A stretch of DNA of 64,000 nt. Source: Poa pratensis (taxonomy: Eukaryota > Streptophyta > Magnoliopsida > Poales > Poaceae). The notes under the pieces were generated by a model that made no database searches, was not told where the DNA came from, and was given only the letters and a program-made list of their open reading frames with translations. Location of the stretch: NCBI GenBank assembly GCA_947311845.1, contig CAMZMU010000012.1, forward strand, positions 5,602,446 to 5,666,445, in the 5' to 3' direction. Position numbers and translations under genes: made by a program. Shown in pieces: positions 11,129-22,312 of the stretch (within the stretch, counting starts at the first letter, position 1; each line of letters opens with the position of its first letter).

Positions 11129-12245
11129 GTAAGATTTCAACTACGTACCTTTATCACCAACAAGTATAATTCTATAAGCCCAAGGTTGTTTTGACGCATA
11201 CCTGCACTTGCTTAATTACTTGCTCTTTTTCCTGGCACATCAGCCAAGTCTGCCAACACATAAACCTGATCGCATCTTCATATGGAAATTGGTGTGGCGC
11301 TCGCACTAATGAGGTCAGTGTGTACGTTAGATTGTTTAGTTTGGAAGATTTTGTCTTTCTTTCCATAGATATACGCGATGGTGCATAATTTACACACTTA
11401 CAAGTGCCACCAAAATTTATCTTTGGCTTTGATTTCCTACAGATCTTATTCATTTTGGTTCTCGCCAAGCTCAAATTTTGTAAAAGAAGATTGAACTTTA
11501 ATACAAATCATCCCAACAGATAGCTTCACAATAACCTGTCATATTGTGGTCCCAAGTTCATGAGAGGAATTGGAAACATATTTATATATTGTTTCTCTTT
11601 TCAATTTTTTTGATAATAATATATGTTATGGTCCCAGTTCATCTGAACTTTCAAAAAAAAATTCACCTATCTCCTTACGGAACCGTATTTATAGATAGAG
11701 GCAAATACTTTTTATTTATCTGTATCAGTTTTCTATGTTGTTGTTCCTGGGGTGTAAAACTTGCATGAGTCCTGTAAATTGAGCAGTTCTTAGTGTATGT
11801 ATTACTGTTATTTCATAATCACTCAACTAAGGACGCCACTAAATTTCCTAACAATTATTTTTTTGACGATATGCTTCGGAGAAAAATCCCTAACTTGCCA
11901 ATGGCTGAATGGAAACTACTACCAATGTTTATGGCAGGAGAACATATAATTATTTCTATTTCTACTTGCTATCTATGCTCAAAACGACAAATAATCTTAC
12001 ATCCTCGAGACATCTCTAAAACTGTAGAGCCGTTTGTTAATATATTCGCATGATTGATCAAGAAGGAGCATAGGCGTGGATGTCGCTATTATATCCGGTA
12101 CATCATTCGTCTTTCATAATGTTACTATGATGGAAAAATCATTCAACATCAAGGAGTCATCCAACACAATAGAGCTTCAATTCAAGCCCGAACATGGAAC
12201 TTACTCAAGTTTTGCATTCATAATATGTGAAAATGTTTCATCTAG

Positions 12246-12274
12246 CCGCGCAATTGCGCGGGCCACCCAGCTAG
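12246..12274 (+). terminator. Helitron 3' hairpin and CTAG end
   Basis: A perfect 16-bp GC-rich palindrome (12246-12261) lies 9 bases before the CTAG terminus (12271-12274). In Helitrons this hairpin marks the end of the rolling-circle transfer unit. Confidence 0.8.
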
Positions 12275-12402
12275 TTGATTTAAAGCTGTTAATAAGTAGC
12301 TGGTAGTACACCCCAGATGCGTTTGTCACAAATACATACGAATTCATACAAGCTATTATAGAAATCCATATGAAATACATAATTCGATCATCCTTCGTTA
12401 TA

Positions 12403-13020
12403 TTAACTAGGATTATTTCGATAGCTAGGGTGGACTGGCAGAATTTCAACAGCTGTTCTTGACCTAAACGACCTGCAACATCCAGGAACCTCATCGATCT
12501 TGTTGTATTCTTCCATGGTGACGACACCGTCAACACCCATGATACTCCTTTTCGAGGCCATAACCACTTGTCTCTTCACATTCTTTGGGTCGGTAACGTA
12601 GAAGACTTGATGAACTAGATCAGCCATCACGAATGGCTCAGTGGTGCGACTTAGATTGCGCAAGTTCACCGTAAACTGACCATCGTCATCTGAATCCACA
12701 GAACTGTTGGCTACCCAACTGCAACGGAACAATGTAGCAACGAAATCTACATAGTTTAGCTCCCAAATCTCATCTATGTATCCGTAGTACACCCGTTTGA
12801 TGTCATTTTCGTCATCTGCCTCTAGGCGAACACCGCTATTTTGAGTACAGTCATTCCATCTCTTTTTTTTCGTAGCAAATGTGTACCTACTCATTTCGTA
12901 CCTTCAAACTTAGTAACCTGCCATGCTGGGCCCATCGCTAGTTGGCTAAGAGTGGGATCACCGACCTTGACATTAAGTAGTTTATCTTTAATCCACTGGT
13001 TAACAATTTGTTGTGAAGAC
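12403..13020 (-). pseudogene. CACTA transposase C-terminal region (DUF4216)
   Basis: The minus strand encodes IDEIWELNYVDFVATLFRCSW, then a segment ending EPFVMADLVHQVFYVTDP and an acidic tail. This is the DUF4216 pattern found at the C-terminus of plant tnp2-type proteins. The upstream linker at about 12891-13020 includes KVGDPTLSQLAMGPAWQV in a neighbouring frame, so at least one frameshift separates them. It follows the DUF4218 remnant and ends about 130 bp from the Helitron. Confidence 0.8.
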
Positions 13021-13099
13021 CGGTGATGGATTTTTTTGACAGATTCTGCTGCCGTAGAAGGTCCTTGTGTATTTCTATGTAGAAGTAACACACCTGGAA

Positions 13100-13640
13100 T
13101 GCGTCAGCGCATGGAAATGTGCCTGTCTATATTCTGTTGTGGTCGGAGATACCAATCTCTTTCCAGTCGTTCCACAGCCAGCCAGTTCCCTTCATGGATA
13201 GACCGAGGCACGCCTATCGGGTCGAGACGCTTCATGTAATCAAGGCAGAACTCAACAACCTCCTCAGTTGCATAGCCCTCCGACGATGCTTCTTTCTGGA
13301 CGTGCTCTGTTCCTTACGTAGTGCTTCAGAATGCCCATGGAGCTCAAAGGGGTACATCTTCGCAGATACACAGGCCCGCACATCTTTATCTCGTGAACAT
13401 GTGAACAATGAGTTGTACCATTATATCGAAGAATGACGGAGGGAATATCATCTCCAACTCACATAGAGTCTCCACCACTTTTTTTCGTAGTCATCCAGGA
13501 TGTCCTGATCAACTCCTTCCGGGAATGATTGCAAAGAATTTACACAGATCCGTTAGAGCCTGTCGAACATGGGGATACAAGACATTCCTAATTGCGATAG
13601 GGAGCGTCTGTGTCAACGTAACATGGCAATCATGGGACTT
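13100..13640 (-). pseudogene. CACTA transposase DUF4218 remnant
   Basis: Read on the minus strand, the region shows LYPHVRQALTDLCKFFA, then VVETLCELEMIFPPSFFDIM and LIVHMF, the core of DUF4218. Several in-frame stops and a frameshift interrupt it. It sits between the tnp2 core and the DUF4216 part, the normal order in plant CACTA transposases. Confidence 0.7.
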
Positions 13641-13648
13641 CATTCCAG

Positions 13649-15011
13649 TTAATTTGCATTCTTGCACCGAAACAATCTTCTTATTGTTCGCGGCGTATCC
13701 GTTGGAAATGTCATGTCATACAGACACCGACAAAACAATTTTGCCTCTCTCATATCCAGGACACAAGCAGCAGCTGGAAGCTTTTTACCTTCCTTAAGTA
13801 CTAACTTGTCTCTGAGGCCTTTGAACAATTCACACATGTCAAGTCGTGCATTAGCACTATCTTTTGTTTTTTCCTTCATGCTCAGCAAAGTTCCTAGAAC
13901 GCTTTCAGCCACATTCTTCTCCACATGCATCACATCTATTGAATGTCGGACCTCGAGATATCGCCAGTAAGGTAAGTCCCAGAATATCGATCTCTTCTTC
14001 CAGGTGGGCACTCTTGGGGGTTCAGGCTTTGCGGCAGATATGTTTGTAAGCATTTCTTCTCCTTCTTGAACTTTGCTTTTGCGTTTGCGTTTAACTTGGC
14101 TTGTCTTCTTGAACTTTCCTTTCCCAAGCTCAACTTTCAGGTGTTCAACCAGACCATTGATCTGTTCGCCGGTTAAAATAGGAGGGACCATATCATTCTC
14201 AACGGTGTTATCAAACCTGATCGCCATTGCACGATATTGATGACCCTTTGGCAGAAACCTACGGTGTCGCATGTATGCCAATTTCCTACACCAGGGCAAC
14301 CACTTATTTCTGTGTTGTCTAGGCACTGCACACATGCACTTTTCCCTTTGGTAGTCTGCCCAGACGTGTTCCCAAAGGTTGGATAATCATTTATGGTTAT
14401 GAGCAGCATGCACCTGAGGGTAAAGTTTTCCTTCAAATGCGCATCATATATTCTTATCCCTTAATCCAAAGAAGTTTCAGATCTTCTACCAAAGGTGCAA
14501 GGTACACATCAATGTCGTTACCAGGTTGTCTGGGGCCCTGGATTAGTGTCGCCATCATGATGTGCTTCCGCTTCATGCACAACCATGGAGGAAGGTTATA
14601 CATGCATAGATTCACAGGCCAGGTGCTGTGGGTGGTACTCATGTTGCCGAACGGGTTCATTCCATTAGTGCTAAGTGCAAACCTTACATTCCTAGGATCA
14701 TCTCCGAAACAGGTGTATCCTACCTTCATTCTATTAACATTCCTCCACTGTATAGAATCGGCAGGGTGTCTTAGCTTTCTGTCCACTCGACGCTGATCTG
14801 CGTGCCAACGCATCTATTTTGCATAATCTGGGTTTGCATATATGCGCTTCAAACAAGGAATAATTGGCAGATACCAGCATACTTTTACCGAAACGTCCTT
14901 CCTCTTCTTCTTTCCCTGCCCAATTTCCATGTCATCACCGTCATCGTCAGCCATATCATCATCCTTCCGAGCCTTATATCTAGGTTCTTTGCACTTCGGG
15001 CACTCACGCAA
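13649..15011 (-). pseudogene. CACTA tnp2 transposase core
   Basis: Successive minus-strand frames cover the transposase family tnp2 domain. They are 14814-15011 (KCKEPRYKARKDD, then WYLPIIPCLKRIY), 14454-14813 (ALSTNGMNPFGNMSTTHSTW, then NLPPWLCMKRKHIMM and LIQGPRQPGNDIDVYL), 14173-14436 (LLITINDYPTFGNTSGQTTKG) and 13649-14335 (KKRSIFWDLPYWRYLEVRHS, then IDVMHVEKN). Frameshifts between them and a missing N-terminus, displaced 38 kb by element X, mean no product is made. The tnp2 protein is the DDE-type transposase that cuts the element's ends. Confidence 0.9.
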
Positions 15012-15049
15012 TGTCGTCGTATCGGCATCGTAGATAGGAGACGGGGGTC
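15012..15049 (-). repeat. X 3' LTR, outer fragment (38 bp)
   Basis: These are the first 38 bases of the 508-bp LTR, matching 52782-52819 with a few differences. Element N cuts it after GGGTC. The remainder resumes at 22313. The two pieces, 38 and 470 bp, sum to exactly the length of the other LTR. Confidence 0.95.
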
Positions 15050-16649
15050 TGATGACGTGAAACACACATTCGTTGGGAGACCCCAAGAGGAAGGTATGAT
15101 GTAGTCAGCAGCAAGTTTTCCCTCAGAAAGAAACCAAGGTTATCGAACCAGTAGGAGCAGCAACTCTTCAGAAGGTTGTCAACGGCGCCAGAAAATAGCT
15201 GTCGAAGGGAGTCTGGACTGTTGACGTGGAATCTGCACACAACACAATCAAACTACTTTGCCCCAACGAAACAGTGAGGTTGTCAATCTCACTGGCCTTG
15301 CTGAAAACAAAGGATTAAACGTATGGTGTGGAAAATGAGTATTAAATTGCAGAGAATGAAAAAGGAACAGTTTGCAGTTTGTGGTTGTTTAATCAGTTTA
15401 AAAGAATGGACCGGGGTCCACAGTTCACTAGTGGTGTCTCTCCATAAAAGATAACTAACATGTTGGGTGAACAAATTACAGCTGGGCAATTGACGAATAG
15501 TGAGCGCATGACAATGCATATACATGACATGTTGACTACTATGATATTTAATTGGGCATTACGACATAATACATAGACAATATCCAACAGCATCTATGAC
15601 TAATAATCCACCGCCGGGTTGTCATCCGAGTCCCCCGTTGGTATTAAGTTGCAAGCAACGGATAATTGCATTAAGTAAAGTGCGTAATGTAAACAAACAC
15701 ATATGCCCGTGGACATAGCATCGTTAGGTTATCCCTAGTGGCAACAGCACATTCACAACCTTAGAACTTTCTGTCACTGTCCCAGGTTAAACAGAGACAT
15801 GAACCCACTATCTAGCATAAATACTCTCTCTTGGAGTTACAAGCATCTACTTGACCAAAGCATCTACGAGTAACGGAAAGCATGCAAGATCTTAAATAAC
15901 ATATAAGATAGATTGATAATCAACTTGACATAATATTCAATATTCATCGGATCCCAGCAAACACAACATATAGCATTACAATAATATGATCTTGATCATG
16001 TAGGGCAGCTCACAAGATCTAAACATGATGGCACAAAGTGGAGAGACAACCATCTAGCTACTGCTATGGACCCGTAGTCCAAGGATGAACTACTCACGAA
16101 TCACTCCGGAGGCAGGCATGGCGATGTAGAAGCCTCCGGTGACGATTCCCCTCTCCGGCAGGGTGCCGGGAAGAGGTTCTGAACCCTCCCGAGCTAGGGT
16201 TGACGACGGCGGTTGTCTCTGGATCTTTTCATGGATTTTTGCTCAGGTACTTAGGGTTTTCGCGTCGGGGGGAATAAGTAGGTGAAAGGGCGGCGGCTGC
16301 GGACCCCCGAGGGGCCCACACCACCCTAGGGCGCGGCAGAAGGGGGGCCCGCACCCTAGGTGCGTGTGGCCTCCTGGTGGCCCTCCTCTGCTGCTCCTTC
16401 GCTCCGTCAGGCGTGTTATGGAAAAATAGGCACCCCCGTGTAGTTTCGTCCAATTCCGAGAATATTTCCAGACTAGCTTTTCTGGAATACAAAAACAGCA
16501 GAAAACACGAACTGGCACTTCGGCATCTTGTTAATAGGTTAGTCCCAAAAAATGTATAAAAGTGATATAAAGTAGATGCAAAACATGTAGCACTTGGTAT
16601 AAAACAAGCATGGAACATCAAAAATTATAGATACGTTTGAGACGTATCA
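15050..16649 (-). repeat. N 3' LTR
   Basis: This LTR is 1600 bp. At about 15179-15202 it holds an internal copy of the primer-site leader (CAACGGCGCCAGAAAATAGCT). The TATA box seen in E1 at the equivalent place is replaced by ACTTATT on the element strand. Confidence 0.95.
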
Positions 16650-16664
16650 GCATCCCCAAGCTTA
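16650..16664 (-). promoter_or_regulatory. N polypurine tract
   Basis: GCATCCCCAAGCTTA on the plus strand is the reverse complement of the E1 tract and abuts the 3' LTR of N. Confidence 0.75.
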
Positions 16665-17135
16665 GTTCCTACTCGTCCTCGAGTAGGTAAACGATAAAAA
16701 CAAAATAATTTTTGAGGTGACATGCTACTATCATAATCTTGATCATATAACATTGCAAGGCACATGTAAATGAATGAAGTGATCCAAGTCAATGGTCTAT
16801 AATTTGCTACCAAATAGATAATGAGTAAACAATGAATCACACAAGCTAAACGTTTTCATGAATAGTACTTTCGAGACAAGCATCAAACAGTTTTGCATAA
16901 GTGTTAACTCATAAAGCAATAGTTTCTAATAAAAGGTATTTAATCAACACAAAGGAAGAATTTAGTTTCAGCATTTGCTTCAACTTTCAACATATTTATC
17001 ACATGGATATTGTCAACACAAAGTAGTATAACAAGTCCAATACATTGCGTATAACGCATATTGCAACAAAGTTGACACTAGTGTTTGCTTGTGGAAGACA
17101 GAAAGAATAGGAAAACTGACTCAACATAAAAGTAA

Positions 17136-17730
17136 AAGAATCGTTCGGATAGACTGGGGATTTCGCTAGGAAAAAATAATGAGCAAGTGCATTCTTCTAT
17201 TTCGGCTATTATGGATTTAGAATTAGAAAGGGAGATTATTTTTCTGAAAAATTCTTTACCCCCTATTAATGATGAGTCCGAATCTAATCTAACTTTAAAA
17301 AAGGCGATGAATATCTGCGATGATTTAGTTGATGAGGAAGAGGAAGTCTCAGATGATCATGCGGATCTTGATGAGACTTTAGCCTCAATAAAATGTAGAG
17401 GAAAGAAAAAAATTCTTTCTAGACGCGCGGTCAGAAGGAATGTGCGTTTAGCCATATATTCAAAAATTTAAAATGAAGGGAATGATTTCGAATTCGGATG
17501 GGTTTGGAGACACGGCAAAACATCTAGCTGTCAATGAATTTGTTAAAGAGCATAAACTTGATTTTGTGGCTCTAATTAAAACAGGGAGGTCGGCATTTGC
17601 AACTCCATTTCTTAGATTTCTCGCTGGGGGTTCGGATTTTACTTGGTACTATATACCTCCACACGGGAGGTCTGGAGGCATGCTTTTAGGTTTTAATAAC
17701 GCCTCTCTAGCAGTACAAGATGTGGTCTCA
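17136..17730 (+). pseudogene. LINE fragment (linker and endonuclease start) inside N
   Basis: Comparison with E1 shows that N's normal sequence stops after AAAAGTAAAAGAA and resumes at AAGCAGGGATTAAATC. Between them lies about 595 bp of foreign plus-strand sequence. It encodes an acidic linker (17187-17471) and then, in a second frame (17473 onward), the start of a LINE endonuclease: NSDGFGDTAKHLAVNEFV, then LDFVALIKT and HGRSGGMLLGF. There is no poly(A) or target duplication, and about 18 bases of the element are missing at the junction. It looks like captured sequence, not a normal LINE insertion. Confidence 0.75.
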
Positions 17731-18253
17731 GGTGAAGCAGGGATTAAATCATGTGCTAGAGCTTTTAGGTTTTTGAAAGCATATAGAGATTGCATAAAAT
17801 ATTTGATACTCCTCCCAACCTTGCTAACACAAGCCATGGCTAACCGAATCCTCGGGTGCCTTCCATCAATCACATACCATGGAGGAATATCTATTTTTGA
17901 GAGGTGTTTGTTAATTGTCAACGAATGGTAGCGGGTGAGAACAGTATTCTACCTGTCAAACGGACTTTTAAGACTTTATTTCTACCAGCAAGGCAGATCA
18001 TCCCTCTTTCTCTTTGGTTTACACACATTCAGGTATTTCACTGTTTGTCATTGCTTACTGATGAATCAGGGCAAAAGTGTGAAGAGAATTAATTGGTTAA
18101 AGTTGTAATTAATTGGGACTGGGCACCCCGTTGCCAGCTCTTTTTGCAAGTTATTGGATAAGCGGATGTATATGCCACTAGTCCAGGTGTAAAAGTCCAT
18201 TCAACAAATAGAATAAAGAATAACCACACTAATTCCTCATGAGCTAGTAAACA

Positions 18254-18487
18254 TTGACACAAAAAGGGAATAATAACATTTTGAATAATTTAAAGGTAGC
18301 ACATGAAAAATTTACTTGGAGTGGCAAGGAAATACCACATATAGGTAGTTATGGTGGACACAAATGGCATGGATTTTGGCTCAAGGATTTGGATGCACGA
18401 GAAGCATTCCCTCTCAGTACAGAGTTTAGGCTAGCAAGGTTATGTAAGCAAACAAGAATATCAACCCGTACACCAAGTTTTATATGA
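18254..18487 (+). CDS. Antisense ORF of N, counterpart of E1's
   Basis: This 77-codon frame opposes N's transcription. It shares the block GGHKWHGFWLKDLDAREAF, followed by PLSTEFRLARL, with the E1 antisense ORF at 5577-5807. The ends have diverged, so only the middle 50 or so residues match. Function is unknown. Confidence 0.35.
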   Translation: MTQKGNNNILNNLKVAHEKFTWSGKEIPHIGSYGGHKWHGFWLKDLDAREAFPLSTEFRLARLCKQTRISTRTPSFI

Positions 18488-19941
18488 CAAACATATTGCA
18501 AACGTTATAAGACTTCATACCGTCTTCCTTGTTAACCAAACCCTGTTATTAGAAAATATCTAGACCTTAGAGATACCACCGATGCAAACCAAATTTTCAA
18601 CAAGCTTTACGGTAGTTCTTCACTAATAGGCTTAACTCATGTGATGCACAATTTAATCATGATCTACTTGTTAACTCAAAACAATTGACAAGCATCAAGT
18701 TATCCATTTTAGTGATCTACAAGATTAAGCAAGTTTTTCCTTATACCAATTACCACATGCAACATTTTCTGAACCAACCAAACACCAATCAATTTATTTC
18801 ATCAACTCTCCAAACAAATATAAGTGAAGCAAGAGAGTACTTTCTACAAAAGAAAGCTAATAGCTCTGACAAGAGATACATGAAAACAAGAGCTAAAAGC
18901 TGAACAGCGCTAGATATGAATACTCAACAAATATAAGTGAAGAATAGGAGTATTCTCATGAAAAAGCGGAGCGTGTCTCTCTCCCAATCAAGAATGCTAG
19001 GGTCCAGTCAAGCTTTATTGAAAATAAAATGCAATACTGAAAATAAAAGCACACAGACGCTCCAAGAAAAGCACATATGATGTGAAAGAATTAAAATATA
19101 GTTTCACTAGAGATGACCTGATAATTTTGACGATGAAGAAGGGGATGCCTTGGGCATCCCCAAGCTTAGACGCTTGAGTCTTCTTGAAATATGCTGGGGA
19201 GATCCATGGGAGCCTCCCCAAGCTTAAGCTCTTCACTCTTCTTGATCCTATTATATCATCCTTCTCTCTTGACCCTTGAAAACTTCCGTCACACCAAACT
19301 CAAAGTAGATCTCATTAGAGGGTTAGTGCATAATCAAAAATTCACATGTTCTATAAAGACGCAATATGATTTGTTACTTTAAACATTAGCTACAGCCACT
19401 GATGTTATGTGAAGCTCTTCCACCCAAAAAAGAATTTCACTCAACACTAGTAAAAGAGAGAATGCAAAATAAAAAGGCATAATCTGTCTAAAACAGAACA
19501 GTCCGCAAAGACGAATTTTTTCAAGGCACTTACGACGCTCAGATCGAAAAACTCAACTAATGAAAGTTTCAGACATTCATAAAGATTACGCACAAAAATT
19601 TTCAGATTTAATTAACAATCTGGTGATTTTAGGAATTTCGTACAGTGAACAGCAAAAATCTGTTTCTGCGCAGCAATCAAAATTAAGCATCATCTTAACA
19701 TTAGAGGCTACTCTTGGCACAACAATGCGAGAAAATAAAGATACAAAGGAGTTGCTACAGAAGTAAACAAGCACCTTGACTCAATAAAAGAAAAATTGCA
19801 GAAAAATAAAATGGGTTGCCTCCCATAAGCGCTTTTCTTTAACGCCTTTTAGCTAGGCACAAAGCATGCATCAAGTATTACCAAGTGAAGAAGCATCAAA
19901 AGAGAGGTCGGAAGTTTTCTCAACAATGCAATTTATCTTAT
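18488..19941 (-). other. N non-coding internal region
   Basis: No sense ORF. It contains CATCCCCAAGCTTA blocks (around 19157 and 19216) matching those in E1 4229-6882 in reverse, which confirms the family relation. Confidence 0.6.
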
Positions 19942-20514
19942 CTATGTAGGTTTCGGAATTCCCTTTCTCAATACCTCTAGGCTCATCATTTTCATCAAAT
20001 GGGTTCTCAGGAACAATCCAATCAAAATTTTTTCTAGTGCCTCCTGCATTCCTATAAGCTTAAAAGGTATTGGTATTTTAACTTCCCCCTCACCATTAGT
20101 TTCCTTAGTGTACTTGAGCCTCTCTTTTTCAAGTTTTTCAAGTGTATTAACAACGTCAATATAATACCCAAGCATCTTGTATTTAATAAAAACTTTTCTA
20201 GCTTCCCTAGCAACATCACCAAATTCTTTAAGTAGGGTTTCTAAAACAAAATCTTTCTTTTCACCATCTTCCGTATCATGGAGTTTTAGAAACATGTGCT
20301 GCATTATGGGACTAAGATTGACAAACCGAGCTTCCAACATGTGAACTAGAGAAGCTGTAGCAATTTCATAATTTGGAGCAAGTTCTACCAAGGATCTATC
20401 TTCAAAATCTTTAACCATACTAACATGATTTAAGAATTCCTCAATGTTATCTCTTCCAATGATAGACCCACTACCCACAGATATTTCTTTTAAAGTATAC
20501 TTAGGGAGAAGCAT
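19942..20514 (-). CDS. N 190-codon ORF in the gag position
   Basis: The ORF starts at an ATG about 170 bp after the primer site (MLLPKYTLKEISVGSGSIIG) and is predicted mostly helical. It contains MQHMFLKLHDTEDGEKKDF and a Lys/Glu-rich C-terminal part. The frame is open further upstream into the LTR, but that part is LTR sequence, so I chose the internal ATG. It has no Gag, protease or zinc-knuckle motif that I recognise. It fills the place where E1 has Gag, so it may be a non-autonomous element's own small protein or a relic of a different gene. Confidence 0.6.
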   Translation of the reverse strand: MLLPKYTLKEISVGSGSIIGRDNIEEFLNHVSMVKDFEDRSLVELAPNYEIATASLVHMLEARFVNLSPIMQHMFLKLHDTEDGEKKDFVLETLLKEFGDVAREARKVFIKYKMLGYYIDVVNTLEKLEKERLKYTKETNGEGEVKIPIPFKLIGMQEALEKILIGLFLRTHLMKMMSLEVLRKGIPKPT

Positions 20515-20682
20515 GATGAAATAATAAAAACCAAACAGAAAATAAACTAGATGCAAGTAACTAATTTTTTTGTGTTTTTGATAATTGAAAGCAAACAAGA
20601 TAAAATAAAATAAACTAAGCAAGACAAAAACAAAGTAAAGAGATTGGAAGCGTGAAACTCCCCTTGCAGAAGACTGCTGTCT

Positions 20683-20699
20683 CCCCGGCAACGGCGCCA
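20683..20699 (-). promoter_or_regulatory. N primer binding site (tRNA-Asp)
   Basis: CCCCGGCAACGGCGCCA on the plus strand equals the 3' end of plant tRNA-Asp. The minus strand is therefore the primer site, 11 bases from the 5' LTR. Confidence 0.9.
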
Positions 20700-20710
20700 G
20701 AAAAATAGCT

Positions 20711-22307
20711 TGATGACGTGAAACACACGTTCGTTGGGAGACCCCAAGAGGAAGGTATGATGTAGTCAGCAGCAAGTTTTCCCTCAGAAAGAAACCAAGG
20801 TTATCGAACCAGTAGGAGCAGCAACTCTTCAGAAGGTTGTCAACGGCGCCAGAAAAATAGCTGTCGAAGGGAGTCTGGACTGTTGACGTGGAATCTGCAC
20901 ACAACACAATCAAACTACTTTGCCCCAACGAAACAGTGAGGTTGTCAATCTCACTGGCTTGCTGAAAACAAAGGATTAAACGTATGGTGTGGAAAATGAG
21001 TATTAAATTGCAGAGAATGAAAAAGGAACAGTTTGCAGTTTGTGGTTGTTTAATCAGTGTAAAAGAATGGACCGGGGTCCACAGTTCACTAGTGGTGTCT
21101 CTCCATAAAAGATAACTAACATGTTGGGTGAACAAATTACAGCTGGGCAATTGACGAATAGTGAGCGCATGACAATGCATATACATGACATGTTGACTAC
21201 TATGATATTTAATTGGGCATTACGACATAATACATAGACCGTTATCCAACAGCATCTATGACTAATAATCCACCGCCGGGTTGTCATCCGAGTCCCCCGT
21301 TGGTATTAAGTTGCAAGCAACGGATAATTGCATTAAGTAAAGTGCGTAATGTAAACAAACACATATGCCCGTGGACATAGCATCGTTAGGTTATCCCTAG
21401 TGGCAACAGCACATCCACAACCTTAGAACTTTCTGTCACTGTCCCAGGTTAAACGGAGACATGAACCCACTATCTAGCATAAATACTTTCTCTTGGAGTT
21501 ACAAGCATCTACTTGGCCAAAGCATCTACGAGTAACGGAAAGCATGCAAGATCTTAAATAACATATAAGATAGATTGATAATCAACTTGACATAATATTC
21601 AATATTCATCGGATCCCAGCAAACACAACATGTAGCATTACAATAATATGATCTTGATCATGTAGGGCAGCTCACAAGATCTAAACATGATGGCACAAAG
21701 TGGAGAGACAACCATCTAGCTACTGCTATGGACCCGTAGTCCAAGGATGAACTACTCACGCATCACTCCGGAGGCAGGCATGGCGATGTAGAAGCCTCCG
21801 GTGACGATTCCCCTCTCCGGCAGGGTGCCGGGAAGAGGTTCTGAACCCTCCCGAGCAAGGTTGACGACGGCGGCGTCTCTGGATCTTTTCGTGGATTTTT
21901 GCTCAGATACTTAGGGTTTTCGCGTCGGGGGGAATAAGTAGGCGAAAGGGCGGCGGCTGCGGACCCCCGAGGGGCCCACACCACCCTAGGGCGCGGCAGA
22001 AGGGGGGCCCGCGCCCTAGGTGTGTGTGGCCTCCTGTGGCCCTCCTCTGCTGCTCCTTCGCTCCGTCAGGCGTGTTCTGGAAAAATAGGCACCCCCGTGT
22101 AGTTTCGTCCAATTCCGAGAATATTTCCAGACTAGCTTTTCTGGAATACAAAAACAGCAGAAAACAGGAACTGGCACTTCGGCATCTTGTTAATAGGTTA
22201 GTCCCAAAAAATGTATAAAAGTGATATAAAGTTGATGCAAAACATGTAGCACTTGTATAAAACAAGCATGGAACATCAAAAATTATAGATACGTTTGAGA
22301 CGTATCA
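20711..22307 (-). repeat. N 5' LTR
   Basis: This LTR is 1597 bp and a close match to 15050-16649 with scattered substitutions and small indels. It also holds the internal primer-leader copy, at about 20839-20862. Confidence 0.95.
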
Positions 22308-22312
22308 GGGTC

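Larger units (their letters stand above)
9394..12274 (+). mobile_element. Non-autonomous Helitron
   Basis: The 5' end is TCTATTATATTATTAAAAC, with A before it. The 3' end has the perfect palindrome CCGCGCAATTGCGCGG (12246-12261), nine bases, then CTAG, with T after it. These are the structural marks of a Helitron inserted between A and T without a target duplication. There is no Rep/helicase coding. Inside are three families of degenerate tandem repeats and several exon-like segments bounded by AG and GT, as if gene fragments had been captured. Confidence 0.8.
15050..22307 (-). mobile_element. N: non-autonomous Gypsy element in X's LTR
   Basis: LTRs at 15050-16649 and 20711-22307 begin TGATGACGTG and end GACGTATCA on the plus strand. 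The GGGTC target duplication is perfect (15045-15049 and 22308-22312). The primer site (20683-20699) and polypurine tract (16650-16664) put it on the minus strand. The LTRs are clearly related to those of E1, yet N carries no Gag-protease. Its only sense ORF is an unrelated 190-codon frame. The interior also contains a LINE fragment and the antisense ORF shared with E1. The LTRs differ at more sites than those of E1, so N is older. Confidence 0.95.

Noticed and set aside
19942..21186. A 414-codon minus-strand ORF read as one protein
   Set aside because: Its first half is LTR sequence upstream of the primer site. Only the part from the ATG at 20514 lies in the element's coding position.
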